From: CAZWSC01 sp964636385
Lineage (GTDB): Bacteria; Eisenbacteria; RBG-16-71-46; CAIMUX01
Length of the DNA stretch: 45,160 nucleotides
Assembly (NCBI GenBank): GCA_964636385.1
Contig: CAZWSC010000036.1
Location: 1-45,160 of the forward strand
Direction: 5' to 3'
Position numbers and translations under genes: made by a program. This document shows, piece by piece, positions 1 through 8,471 of this stretch. Positions within the stretch are counted from its first letter, which is position 1. Every line of letters starts with the position of its first letter. The notes under the pieces were generated by a model that was not told where the DNA came from, searched no databases, and worked only from the letters and a program-made list of their open reading frames with translations.

Positions 1-818
1 AACCGGCGCATCTTCTCAGGATTCTTCGGCGCGGCAAGATCGACTGCAGCGCGGTAGAGGCTCAAGGCCCTCGGCCAGAGGGCATCCGATGCCTGTCCCG
101 TCTCAGGGTGTCCGGAGGCAGCGCCTGTCGCTGCCCTGTCCGTGGCCAGCCTTGACTCTGCGCTGGATCTTCCGAAGAGCGCATCGGCCATCTCGCCGTA
201 CCACGGCAGGTCGTTCAGAGATGTCGCCTCCGGTCTCGACAGCAGCGATTCCAGGTAGGCCTCCGGATCAGGAGTCACGCGAGAGAAGTCGTGGATCTTC
301 CGGACGATCTTGCGGAGGACCTCTCCCTCTGCGTCAAAGCCAGCCATCTCCACCAGGGAGATGAAGCGCCTGCCCTCCTCAAGCCCGCTTCTGCGGTACC
401 AGGAGTGGAAGACCCGCCTGAGGGCGTCGTCGAATGCCTCCTCCTGGCCGTGCTCGGAAAGAACCCGGAAGCCCGGCTCCACTCCGGCCTCGAGGAAGCG
501 CTCGCGGAGGAGACGACCGCAGAAGCCGTGGATCGTCGATATCCATGCCCTCGGAAGCTGCGGCAGGAATCTCCTCAGGGACGGATCCTGCAGCATCTCC
601 CTGTACAGGCGATTCTTCATCTCCTTTGCGGCCTTGTCCGTGAATGTGACCACGAGCAGCCGGTCAAGGGAGTCGACATCACCCGTGCGCAGCTTGTACA
701 CAGCCCGCTCGACCAGCACGGTCGTCTTCCCTGTTCCCGCGCCGGCGGTCACCAGAAGATCGTGCCCCTTCAGTTTGATGGCGCGGATCTGCGCGTCGTT
801 GAGCATGGGTGGGCTCAT
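1..818 (-). CDS. addA: AddA-type helicase/nuclease subunit, N-terminal part (runs off left edge)
   Basis: Only the first 272 codons are in the window; the frame stays open to base 1. AddA is the UvrD-like 3'-5' helicase and nuclease subunit of the AddAB enzyme, which resects double-strand ends for RecA. Visible motifs are the Q-motif region (LNDAQ near residues 6-10), Walker A AGAGTGKT at residues 25-32, motif Ia VVTFTDKAAKEM near residue 60, and STIHGFCGRLLRE near residue 100, all in UvrD/AddA order. The ATG (818-816) overlaps the addB stop as ATGA, and an AAGGAG ribosome-binding site sits just upstream inside addB, so the two subunits are translationally coupled. The C-terminal nuclease domain is outside the window. 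The AddA call over UvrD or PcrA rests mainly on the addB neighbour. Confidence 0.93.
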   Translation of the reverse strand, partial: MSPPMLNDAQIRAIKLKGHDLLVTAGAGTGKTTVLVERAVYKLRTGDVDSLDRLLVVTFTDKAAKEMKNRLYREMLQDPSLRRFLPQLPRAWISTIHGFCGRLLRERFLEAGVEPGFRVLSEHGQEEAFDDALRRVFHSWYRRSGLEEGRRFISLVEMAGFDAEGEVLRKIVRKIHDFSRVTPDPEAYLESLLSRPEATSLNDLPWYGEMADALFGRSSAESRLATDRAATGAASGHPETGQASDALWPRALSLYRAAVDLAAPKNPEKMRR

Positions 819-3800
819 GGGATCTCCTTGATGGGCATTCCATCGGCGGGCTTCAGCCTCACCGGATCCCGGCCGCGGCGGAAGCGGCAGATCGGGGCAA
901 AGTCGCAGTAGTCGCACGGGAGGCGGCCGGGTGGGTGCCCGAGGGGATGCGCCGCGATCCAGCCGGCTCTCTGGTTCAGTGCATGCGATTTCAGGTGCCC
1001 CCTCGCCAGGTCGAGGAGGCTCTCCAGCCGGCTCTCGTGCAGCGCCTGGTCCGTCCGCGCCATGCCCGCCAGCATGCCGGAGCCTGCGTCGATCTCCTTC
1101 CAGTGCGCCTTCAGGGCGATTCCGTTCGCGCGCAGTCCCATCGGGTTCGGACTGTCCTTCCTCAGCCTTTCGGCAGCGACCGGTCCGGGCAGCACCGGCA
1201 GGTAGAAGCCTCCCGCAGCTTCGAGTCCCAGCACGTCGCGTATGTACATGAGGTAGACAGCCAGCTGAAGGTCGAAGCCTTCCTCGATGTTCTTCGGAAC
1301 GCGCGACTGCGGAGAGCGCTTGTAGTCCAGAACGAGGATCCTCCTTCCACCCCCGGACTCCGCGGCGTCGAGGCGGTCGATCCTGCCGTTGAGGAGGAGT
1401 CGGCGTTCTTCATCCAGGGGGATGATGACCGGGTTCCCTTCGCGGCAGCCGAACGAGGCTTCGGTTGCCTCCGGCTGGAAGGGGGAGCGTGCAAGCCTCG
1501 CCGTCTCGAGATCCAGAAACCTGCGCAGGCTGTTGCGCGTGCTCTGGAGCCGGTACCGGCTGGCCTCGTCCACCTCGAAGGCGCGGTAGGCCGGGTGCCC
1601 CTTCAGTTCCTCGAAGATCCTGTTCAGGCGGGCTCCAACATCCGCAGGGTCGGGTTCGAACCTTCCCTTGAAGAATCGCTCCAGCACATCGTGGGCCAGG
1701 CTGCCGGTCTCCAGTGGCGAGATCGTGGCCTGGGGCCTGGGTTCCAGGCGCAGGAGGGAGCGGGCATAGCTCTGGAAGGGACATCGCGAGAAGCCCTGCA
1801 GGCGGCTGACGCTAGACTCGATGTCCGGGTGTGGAAAGAGCCTCCTGAGAACAGCTTCAGGCAGGCGGGTTCCCGGCGAGTACAGGAGCGCAGGAAGGGA
1901 CAGGTTTACCGTGCGGCTGATGCTGTACAATGCCGGGCCGCTGCGTGCCCCGGCGGTCCCTCTTCCGCCGCCTGCCGATCTGTCCCGCAGTGTGCCGGCA
2001 TCATCTTCCATGCGGCAGGAGCGAAGCCGGTTGTACAAAGCCTGCATGAAGGGGCCAGGCGGTGCTTCCGGAGTTGCCTCGGCCGCTGCGCTCACCGCAG
2101 CGTGGGCAAGCTCGTTCGGAGTCTGCCAATCCCCCTCCGCTTCGCCTCCGGGAGTGGGGGATGGAGGGATCCCCGGGCTGCCCGGGATTGCCCGCAGCGC
2201 CTCCTCCAGCAGAAGCGACTGTTCCGCGGCCTTCCCGTCGGATTCGCTCTCCCGCCAGGTCAGAAGCATCCTCCCGGCGGCACGCGTCAGCCCGATGTAG
2301 AAGAGGTAGACCTCCTCTTCCTGGCGGTCGGAGGCTGTGGGTCCCAGTGGAATGCCGAGCTGTTCCAGAGTCACACGGTCCTGTTCCGCCAAGACCGAGT
2401 CGCCTTTGACAGTGCGCGGGAACTCCCCGTCGTTCAGGCCGCCCACTACCGCGCACTCAACGCCGCCGAGTCGCGAACGCTGGATGTCACCGACGACGAC
2501 CTGGTTCAGGCGGATCGGTGTGACCCCGATGCGCAGGGAGCGCAGGGCCAGCAGCAGCGACCTGGCGAACTCGTCCAGACCAACGCCCACATCCGGCCAG
2601 AGGGCCTCCATCTCCTGCAGGATCCGCTCCAGCGATGCCTGAACGCTCGTCGTCCATTCCGGATCCGGGTCCGCCTGCGAGCCTTGAGCCTCCAGCTTCG
2701 ATAGCATCTCCCTCACTGCCGCCACCGCATCGGATCCCGGAAGCTGACCCATTGCGTCGTCCCATCGCTGCTGGAGATCCCGCACCGGGGACAGGGCAGC
2801 CAGGCGAACCGGCTCGACATAGGCCATCCTTCCGTCGGCCTCGCTCTCCGGATCCGGGTCATCTTCGTAGACCACCAGCGCCTCACCGTCGTCATCGGAT
2901 TCATCCTGCGCATCATCATCGCCCCGCCGGTCGGCTCGCTCGCGGCGCTGCAGAATGAACTCCTCCCACTCCGTGTCCAGCCAGGCTTCGTAGTCCCGTC
3001 CGTACTCGAGCGAGAGGTTCTCGAGAAGATCCAGTGTGGCGGGCGCGATTCCCAGGAGCGGGTTCCGCAGGAAGGAGATCACGGCGACCCTTCGCCACCC
3101 TCCGAGGCAGATCTCCAGCGCCTCCAGCAGAAGGCGCACGCGGGGGTGGACGAGTGCGCTCCTGCGTTCATCCAGGAAGAAGGGGATCTGGTACCGGGGG
3201 AAGATCTCACGGATCAGGTCCCGGTACGGATCCACATTCCTGAGGATCACCGCCACTCTTCCGGGGGCGACCGGATCAGGATCGTGACGGATCCAGCGGT
3301 CGATCTGCCGCGCCCAGAGAATGACCTCCTGGCGGGGATCCCTGGCGGGCTGCAGGGCGATCTCCGGCACCAGTGTCGAGGGATCGACATCGGCGCCCTG
3401 TTCAGTGGCCTGAGGCGACGACGAATCGCCACCGGCTGTGGCGAAAAGCCGGCGTTCGAACCCCGACCGTCGATCCGCCGGCGGTTCCATTACCAGATCC
3501 GGGAGTGTCGGGATTCCGACTGCGTCGAGGGATCGTCTGAGGCGGCGAAGACTGCGGTTCACCGGGATGAACGGGCTTCGCAGGGTGTCGGCATCCTGAC
3601 TGTCGGAATCCCGTCTGTCGCCGGGCCGACAGCCGGCGCAAGTGCTGTCGGCTTTCTGACTGTCGGAGGATCGACACGCATCCAGGCAGAATGTCACCTC
3701 CATGGATGCGCCGGTCAGGGCCAGGGAGATCAGAATCTCGCGCTCCCGTCTTGTCCAGGACAGGAAACCGTCGACGAAGATCGTCCATCCGGAGATCCAC

Positions 3801-4363
3801 GTGGCGTTCTCCGCAATCAGCGGCTCGAGTCCGTCCAGCAACTGCTCAGGGTCTATCCGTCCCTGGCGGCGAAGGTGTCCGGCATACTCTTCGTAGACCG
3901 CGGCCAGTGCGCGGATCTTGTCCGGCGCCTCTCCTTCCCGCCGGATGGAGTCGAGGAAATCCTGGGCGCCGTGGTTGCGAACCTCTCCGATGAACCGCCC
4001 GAGCTCCTCCAGGAATCCGGAGCGATGCCTCATCGGCAGGAGTGCTGCGATCTGTGCGTCCGGCATCCGGTTCATGACCAGCCGCAGGATCAGGGGACGG
4101 ATCTCGGCAGGGACAACGGGCGGCTGCGGCCGTGCGAAGGTCTCCCTCAGCCAGAATGCGAGGCGGGTGAACGACAGGACACGCACGTGACGAAGGCCGG
4201 CGATTTCGCCGGTATTCAGTAGCTCCCTGTCTGCCGTGTAGGTGTACTGCTCCGGTACCAGAAAGACGCCCGGGCTGCCGGAACGTTCCAGACCGCGCAG
4301 CCGTGAGATGCAGTGTTCCGTCTTGCCGGATCCTGCAGGGCCGAGGATGAAGCGAACTGGCAT
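815..4363 (-). CDS. addB: AddB, ATP-dependent helicase-nuclease subunit with Fe-S nuclease domain
   Basis: 1182 residues, the usual size of AddB, the second subunit of the AddAB double-strand-break resection enzyme. An N-terminal Walker A, GPAGSGKT, lies at residues 8-15. The C-terminal nuclease domain carries GRIDRLD and then VLDYK (D1013, K1015), the PD-(D/E)XK signature. Four cysteines fit the family's 4Fe-4S staple: C861 in SRCPFQSY, then C1150, C1153 and C1159 in CDYCDFAPIC. An acidic stretch (near residues 475-500) and a Ser/Asp/Cys-rich insert holding a duplicated segment (see 3586-3667) look like lineage-specific insertions. The start has GAGGAGG upstream. It forms an operon with addA (ATGA overlap) and is divergent from the gene at 4653. 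Confidence 0.93.
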   Translation of the reverse strand: MPVRFILGPAGSGKTEHCISRLRGLERSGSPGVFLVPEQYTYTADRELLNTGEIAGLRHVRVLSFTRLAFWLRETFARPQPPVVPAEIRPLILRLVMNRMPDAQIAALLPMRHRSGFLEELGRFIGEVRNHGAQDFLDSIRREGEAPDKIRALAAVYEEYAGHLRRQGRIDPEQLLDGLEPLIAENATWISGWTIFVDGFLSWTRREREILISLALTGASMEVTFCLDACRSSDSQKADSTCAGCRPGDRRDSDSQDADTLRSPFIPVNRSLRRLRRSLDAVGIPTLPDLVMEPPADRRSGFERRLFATAGGDSSSPQATEQGADVDPSTLVPEIALQPARDPRQEVILWARQIDRWIRHDPDPVAPGRVAVILRNVDPYRDLIREIFPRYQIPFFLDERRSALVHPRVRLLLEALEICLGGWRRVAVISFLRNPLLGIAPATLDLLENLSLEYGRDYEAWLDTEWEEFILQRRERADRRGDDDAQDESDDDGEALVVYEDDPDPESEADGRMAYVEPVRLAALSPVRDLQQRWDDAMGQLPGSDAVAAVREMLSKLEAQGSQADPDPEWTTSVQASLERILQEMEALWPDVGVGLDEFARSLLLALRSLRIGVTPIRLNQVVVGDIQRSRLGGVECAVVGGLNDGEFPRTVKGDSVLAEQDRVTLEQLGIPLGPTASDRQEEEVYLFYIGLTRAAGRMLLTWRESESDGKAAEQSLLLEEALRAIPGSPGIPPSPTPGGEAEGDWQTPNELAHAAVSAAAEATPEAPPGPFMQALYNRLRSCRMEDDAGTLRDRSAGGGRGTAGARSGPALYSISRTVNLSLPALLYSPGTRLPEAVLRRLFPHPDIESSVSRLQGFSRCPFQSYARSLLRLEPRPQATISPLETGSLAHDVLERFFKGRFEPDPADVGARLNRIFEELKGHPAYRAFEVDEASRYRLQSTRNSLRRFLDLETARLARSPFQPEATEASFGCREGNPVIIPLDEERRLLLNGRIDRLDAAESGGGRRILVLDYKRSPQSRVPKNIEEGFDLQLAVYLMYIRDVLGLEAAGGFYLPVLPGPVAAERLRKDSPNPMGLRANGIALKAHWKEIDAGSGMLAGMARTDQALHESRLESLLDLARGHLKSHALNQRAGWIAAHPLGHPPGRLPCDYCDFAPICRFRRGRDPVRLKPADGMPIKEIP
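3586..3667. repeat. 22-bp imperfect direct repeat, 60-bp period, inside addB
   Basis: TGTCGGC(A/T)T(C/T)CTGACTGTCGGA occurs at 3586-3607 and again at 3646-3667, exactly 60 bp (20 codons) apart. In AddB this gives the repeated peptide SDSQ(K/D)AD(S/T) in a Cys/Asp/Ser-rich insert. The reading frame is kept. It looks like an in-frame duplication in a disordered loop. Confidence 0.85.
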
Positions 4364-4385
4364 TGGCCTCCTCGCGGGTCTCCAT

Positions 4386-4436
4386 GGTCCGGGCTGGTCC
4401 GGGCATCCATGTCCCGGTCTGGTCCGGCCTGGTCCG
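4386..4436. repeat. Four GGTCCG(G) boxes in two 10-bp-spaced pairs upstream of addB
   Basis: GGTCCGG occurs at 4386, 4396 and 4421, and GGTCCG at 4431. Spacings are 10, 25 and 10 bp, so each pair is about one helical turn apart. The boxes lie 23-73 bp upstream of the addB start in the 289-bp addB / nitroreductase divergent region. They could be regulator sites or just a slipped repeat; nothing else in this gap looks like a gene. Confidence 0.5.
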
Positions 4437-4556
4437 TCGAATCGACCGCAATCCTACAACCAATCAGAAGCGATTCCATCGGGCAATCGCCGGGGAGTCT
4501 TCCTGATCCTGGCGCATCCGGCAGGCGGACCATTCACACCGAAGGCGTCTTTCCCG

Positions 4557-4585
4557 TTGACCGGTAACCCATGGCAGGTTTGGAT
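4557..4585 (+). promoter_or_regulatory. Possible sigma-70 promoter for the SagB-type gene
   Basis: A good -35 element, TTGACC (4557-4562), is followed after 17 bp by a weak -10, TTGGAT (4580-4585), about 70 bp before the start at 4653. Only the -35 is convincing. Confidence 0.25.
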
Positions 4586-4652
4586 AGGCGGGCGGGCCCG
4601 ATGCGTCTTCGCCGGGAACCCGCCCCGATCATGATTACAAGGAGGTAGTCCA

Positions 4653-5300
4653 ATGAGACACATGCTGTTCCCTGCCACTGTTGTCATGCTTGCGGCCTGT
4701 TCGTCCGGTGTGCCTGCCCAGGCTCCGAAGGACATTGCCCTGCCGGCGCCGGTCATGACGGGAGGCCGTCCTCTCATGGATGTTCTCGCAGAGCGTCAGA
4801 CGGGCCGCGAGTATGCCGAGAGGGAACTCAGCGCCCAGGATCTCTCGAACCTGCTGTGGGCCGCATGGGGAGTGAACCGGGAGGACGGACGGCGCACCGC
4901 TCCGTCCGCGCGCAACTGGCAGGAGATCGACCTCTACGTTGCCATGAAGGATGGTGTGTACATCTACGACGCTGCGGAGAACCTGCTGCGTGGCGTGATC
5001 AAGGGGGACCTGCGCGAGACCACGGGCATGCAGCCCTTTGTGGCGACTGCGCCGGTCAACCTTGTATATGTCGCCGTTGTGGAGCGGATGGGGAACCTCC
5101 CGGAGGAGGCGGTCGATCAGTACTCATGGGCGGATGCCGCCTTCATCAGCCAGAATGTCTACCTCTACTGTGCGTCCGAGGGGCTGGCCACGGTCGTGCG
5201 GGGCGCGATCGACCGCAATGCGATTGCCGAAGCGTTCGGCCTTCCCGAAGGGATGAGGGTCGTGATGGCCCAGTCTGTCGGGTATCCCGCGGGGGACTAG
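4653..5300 (+). CDS. SagB-type nitroreductase-family lipoprotein
   Basis: 215 residues. The N-terminus is a short hydrophobic signal ending in a lipobox-like LAAC (C16), so the product is probably a lipoprotein or at least exported. The rest matches the FMN-dependent nitroreductase/SagB fold: TGREYAERELSAQDLSNLLWAAWG near residues 50-74, a TAPSARNWQEIDLYV segment, and a C-terminal ASEGLATVVRG... PEGMRVVMAQSVGYP block typical of the family. Such proteins oxidise or reduce small substrates with FMN. Export of an FMN enzyme is unusual and the substrate is unknown. A strong AAGGAGG lies just before the ATG. It stands alone, divergent from addB and convergent with cstA. The family call is firm; lipidation is inferred. 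Confidence 0.85.
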   Translation: MRHMLFPATVVMLAACSSGVPAQAPKDIALPAPVMTGGRPLMDVLAERQTGREYAERELSAQDLSNLLWAAWGVNREDGRRTAPSARNWQEIDLYVAMKDGVYIYDAAENLLRGVIKGDLRETTGMQPFVATAPVNLVYVAVVERMGNLPEEAVDQYSWADAAFISQNVYLYCASEGLATVVRGAIDRNAIAEAFGLPEGMRVVMAQSVGYPAGD

Positions 5301-5365
5301 CCCGGACTCCGGCGCCGCACACAGAGACGGCATTCGTGCGCGTCTACGGTGACGCAACTGAGGAT

Positions 5366-5384
5366 CGGCGCGTGATGCGCGCCG
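5366..5384 (-). terminator. Hairpin immediately after cstA (possible terminator)
   Basis: CGGCGCG and CGCGCCG form a perfect 7-bp stem around a 5-base loop, 2 bases beyond the cstA stop in the convergent gap with the SagB-type gene. There is no T-run, so it is only a candidate; it could serve both strands. Confidence 0.35.
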
Positions 5385-5386
5385 GG

Positions 5387-7021
5387 TCACGATCGCACCG
5401 CCATCCGACGCAGGCCGATCGTGACCAGCACGACCGAAAGGGCCAGCAGCATTGCGGAGATCACCTCCACCACCGCCGAGTGTCGGCCCGAGACCAATAC
5501 CCCGATGAGGCTGGTGGCCGTGATTGCGAGCATGAAGAGCATCGGCAGCGCCACCCAGGCGATCGGCTTGCCGAGCCTCTTCATCCAGACGGTCGCCACA
5601 AGAAGCCCGAGTGCCGCCAGCATCTGGTTTGCCGCGCCGAACACGGGCCAGATGGCGCTCCAGGCCGGTGTCGGGTTCCCGAGCGCATCCCGGAACGGGA
5701 TCATCAGGATTATCAGCGGCAGCGCGACCACGAGCGCCGTGGTGGCGAAACGGGCGCGCAGGCTTCGGATTCCGAAGAACTCGTGGAAGAGGAAACGGCC
5801 CAGCCGCGTGCAGGTGTCGAGTGTCGTGAGAAGGAAGGCCGAGATCGCGAGCCCTCCGAATCGCGCCCCCGCCTCCCTGGGCAGCCCGAACACTTCTCCG
5901 AAGCGTCCCATGCCGGCTGTGAACACCTGGATGGGCGTGACGGTGTTCACCCTGAACCCGGCGACAAGGTCACTGCCGCCGGCGAGCATGATGACGGTGG
6001 AGAGTGCGATCAGCGCCACGCCGCCCTCCACGATCATCGCGCCGTATCCCACGCGGCGGGCATCCCGCTCCCTTGCAAGCTGTTTGGCCGTTGTCCCGGA
6101 AGCGATGACGGAGTGAAAGCCGCTGACCGCCCCGCAGGCGATCGTGACGAACAGCACCGGGAAGAGAGTCCCGATCGGCGCGTGGAAGCCTGTATAAGCG
6201 GGAAAGGCGAGCGGGAACCCTCCGATCAGGAGACCCGCGGCCGAGAGCAGCACACTTCCGTACAGCAGGTAGGAGCTGAGGTAGTCGCGTGGCTGCAGCA
6301 ACATCGAGACCGGCAGTACGGAGGCTCCGTAGCAGTAGAGAGTCAGCACAAGGATCCAGAAGAAGGCAGGGCTCCGGGATCCCAGTACCAGGGTTCCCAT
6401 CGGCAGGGCCTCTCCTGCGTACACGGCTGCGAAGAGGAGCGGCACGAAGACAAGCGTCGCCATGGATGTGCGCATCCGAAACCGGTAGATCGCCAGCCCG
6501 AACAGCACGGCCAGCAGGATGAAGAAGAGCGAGCTTGTGGCGACGCCGCCATCGGCCACGAAGGTGGCGGCGGTGAGATCCATGAAGACGACCAGCACGT
6601 AAATGAGGGTCAGCCAGATGAAGGCGAGGAGCAGCTTCTGCGCGGGAGGCGACATCACGGTACGGGCGACCTCGCCGATCGACCGCCCGCGGTGGCGGAT
6701 GGAGGCGGTCAGCGTGACGTAGTCGTGAACGCCGCCCACCAGAACTGCGCCGACGACGATCCAGAGGAATGCGGGCAGCCAGCCGAATGCCATCCCGGCG
6801 ATGATCGGGCCCACGATCGGTCCCGCCCCGGCGATCGATGAGAAGTGATGACCAAAGAGGATCGGCGCACGGGCGGGGACGTAGTCCACGCCATCGTACT
6901 GGGAGACAGCCGGGGTCTCGGCGTCGCCCCCGGTGCCTAGCAGGCGCTCCAGGCGGCGTGCGTAGAAGAGATACCCGGCGAGCAGAACCGCCGAGCCTGC
7001 GACAAAGAGAAGCGCCAGCAT
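5387..7021 (-). CDS. cstA: CstA-family peptide/pyruvate transporter (carbon starvation protein A)
   Basis: 544 residues, almost wholly hydrophobic, with about 15 membrane spans. The CstA signature GHHFSSIAGAGPIVGPI appears near residue 60, followed by FGWLPAFLWIVVGAVLVGGVHDY. Later CstA blocks are IACGAVSGFHSVIASGTTAK and FLLTTLDTCTRLGRFL. CstA/BtsT-family proteins import peptides or pyruvate, classically under carbon starvation. It is shorter than E. coli CstA (about 700 residues) and lacks the long C-terminal part, like many CstA proteins in other phyla. The frame is open 45 codons further upstream, but the ATG at 7021 has GGAGGG before it and begins the first membrane span, so I start there. 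No two-component system such as BtsSR is next to it. Confidence 0.92.
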   Translation of the reverse strand: MLALLFVAGSAVLLAGYLFYARRLERLLGTGGDAETPAVSQYDGVDYVPARAPILFGHHFSSIAGAGPIVGPIIAGMAFGWLPAFLWIVVGAVLVGGVHDYVTLTASIRHRGRSIGEVARTVMSPPAQKLLLAFIWLTLIYVLVVFMDLTAATFVADGGVATSSLFFILLAVLFGLAIYRFRMRTSMATLVFVPLLFAAVYAGEALPMGTLVLGSRSPAFFWILVLTLYCYGASVLPVSMLLQPRDYLSSYLLYGSVLLSAAGLLIGGFPLAFPAYTGFHAPIGTLFPVLFVTIACGAVSGFHSVIASGTTAKQLARERDARRVGYGAMIVEGGVALIALSTVIMLAGGSDLVAGFRVNTVTPIQVFTAGMGRFGEVFGLPREAGARFGGLAISAFLLTTLDTCTRLGRFLFHEFFGIRSLRARFATTALVVALPLIILMIPFRDALGNPTPAWSAIWPVFGAANQMLAALGLLVATVWMKRLGKPIAWVALPMLFMLAITATSLIGVLVSGRHSAVVEVISAMLLALSVVLVTIGLRRMAVRS

Positions 7022-7240
7022 GGCCGTGCCCTCCAATCCTGATCCGGCCCCGCGCCTCCCGCGAGTGGATGCATTCTTGCGGCCGGGAGTCGCGGAGAGT
7101 GCAAGCGTCAGACAAGCCTGACGCATGAGAGAATAGCCGGTTTCCGCCCGGGACACCAGCGGGTCGTCCGGCCTGCGGCCACATCATGTCCCGGTCCGAG
7201 AACAGAAGAGATTGGCATTCAGCCGGGATGGCCGATGGTC

Positions 7241-7246
7241 TATGAT
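7241..7246 (+). promoter_or_regulatory. Candidate -10 element for the PilZ pair
   Basis: TATGAT (5 of 6 consensus) lies about 75 bp upstream of the chosen start at 7320. No convincing -35 sits at 16-18 bp; TTGGCA at 7212 is too far away. Confidence 0.3.
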
Positions 7247-7319
7247 CCCGCGTGCGGCGTTCCATAACGGGGACGGGATGAGCCGACATCTCCCGCCGAG
7301 GCCTGAAAGGAACATCATC

Positions 7320-8396
7320 GTGCAGGAACCTGTGTTTGTCTGGCCGTCGCATTCGCCGGTAACACTCCTGATCACGTTGTTGGTCCTGCTGGGCCTGCTG
7401 CTCGTGGCATACGTGGTGGCAAGGATCCGCGGCGTCGGATCGATGCGGCGGAGGCTCGAGCAGGAGGTTCTCTACATTCGGGACCTGGCCCGCGAGAAGG
7501 GCCTTCACGAGGAGGAACGGCGGCTGATCGAGGACCTCGTCCGGCGCAGGTCCCCCAATGATCCGATGCGCGTCGTGACGGAGCGCAGGTGGTTCAACAG
7601 GTGCGTGGCTGCCAAGATGAGTAGTCTCGTCCGGCAGGTCTCCGGTGATGAGTTCGCCGGGAGAGGTGCGGCTCTGCGGAGTATCCGGAGACGTTTCACC
7701 CTGGACTACGTTTCTCCCGGTCAGCCTTTGGAGACATCAAGGGATCTGCAGGCAGGTCAGCTGATCTGGGTATCGCCTGCCAGGGAAACCGATTGGTTGC
7801 GAACCAGGCTTGTCCATCTCGACGAGGCGTACCTTCAGCTCCAGATACTGAACTCGGACCAGCCGCTTTCACTGCAGTCCGGCACGAGAATGCGTTGCCG
7901 CCTTGGCCGTCTTGATGATGCGCGCTACGTCTTCGAGTCAAACGTGGCCGAGTTCCATCAGGATCCGAAGGCGCTTCATCTGATGCACAGCACCTCGATG
8001 AAACGCATACAGACGCGCGCTCACTTCCGGATTCGCTTCCGGCAGATTGTCACTGTCGGCATCGTAGGCGTCGATGCCGTCCTTGATGGCGGGGGCGCCT
8101 CCAGGACTCCCGAAAGCACCACCTTGCGCGGCAATATCACGAGCCTGAGCGCCGGGGGAGTGGCGGTTGTGGCGCAGCAGGATCTGCCTCTGGGCATAGG
8201 GATGCGTTTCAGGCTGAGCCTTCCCGGCTACGATCCGTGGGATGTCATGGCCAAGGTCGTTTCGACATCCCCGCTGTCCGGCGGGCGCAGCCTGATCCGC
8301 GGGGCGTTCGTCGGCGTGGGGGACGGGATCAGGGAAGCCATCGCCAACCACGTGATGCGGGAACAGCGACAGGCTGTGCGACAGGAGAGTGCATGA
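7320..8396 (+). CDS. Membrane-anchored PilZ-domain protein (paralogue 1)
   Basis: 358 residues. One membrane span near residues 11-32 is followed by a charged, helical, coiled-coil-like region to about 80. A beta-rich domain of unknown type comes next (about 120-225), then a C-terminal PilZ domain from about 233. PilZ domains bind c-di-GMP through RxxxR and (D/N)xSxxG. Here RAHFR is present at 233, but the second motif reads SLSAGG, with Ser in place of Asp/Asn, so binding may be weakened. The GTG at 7320 is preferred to the longer TTG at 7212: AAGGA precedes it by 8 bases, and similarity to the next gene starts right there (VQEPVFVWPS against LRESLFVWPS). The architecture recalls YcgR-like proteins, but with a membrane anchor. 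Confidence 0.85.
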   Translation: MQEPVFVWPSHSPVTLLITLLVLLGLLLVAYVVARIRGVGSMRRRLEQEVLYIRDLAREKGLHEEERRLIEDLVRRRSPNDPMRVVTERRWFNRCVAAKMSSLVRQVSGDEFAGRGAALRSIRRRFTLDYVSPGQPLETSRDLQAGQLIWVSPARETDWLRTRLVHLDEAYLQLQILNSDQPLSLQSGTRMRCRLGRLDDARYVFESNVAEFHQDPKALHLMHSTSMKRIQTRAHFRIRFRQIVTVGIVGVDAVLDGGGASRTPESTTLRGNITSLSAGGVAVVAQQDLPLGIGMRFRLSLPGYDPWDVMAKVVSTSPLSGGRSLIRGAFVGVGDGIREAIANHVMREQRQAVRQESA

Positions 8397-8471
8397 GTTG
8401 GGGGCCAGGTGCCTCTCCTGTGTCTCATCACGAGTATCACCAATGGCCCGGACTCCGGAAGGAACTCTCCC

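Noticed and set aside
809..2704. 631-codon open frame on the plus strand
   Set aside because: It is antisense to addB, has no ribosome-binding site or family motif, and is Arg/Gly/Pro/Ala-rich as expected for a GC-rich shadow frame.
4856..6841. 661-codon open frame on the plus strand
   Set aside because: It runs through the SagB-type gene in another frame and then antisense to cstA; composition is His/Arg/Glu/Gly-rich and meaningless.
5970..7508. 512-codon open frame on the minus strand
   Set aside because: It overlaps cstA in another frame and the PilZ gene; Arg-rich, with no motif.
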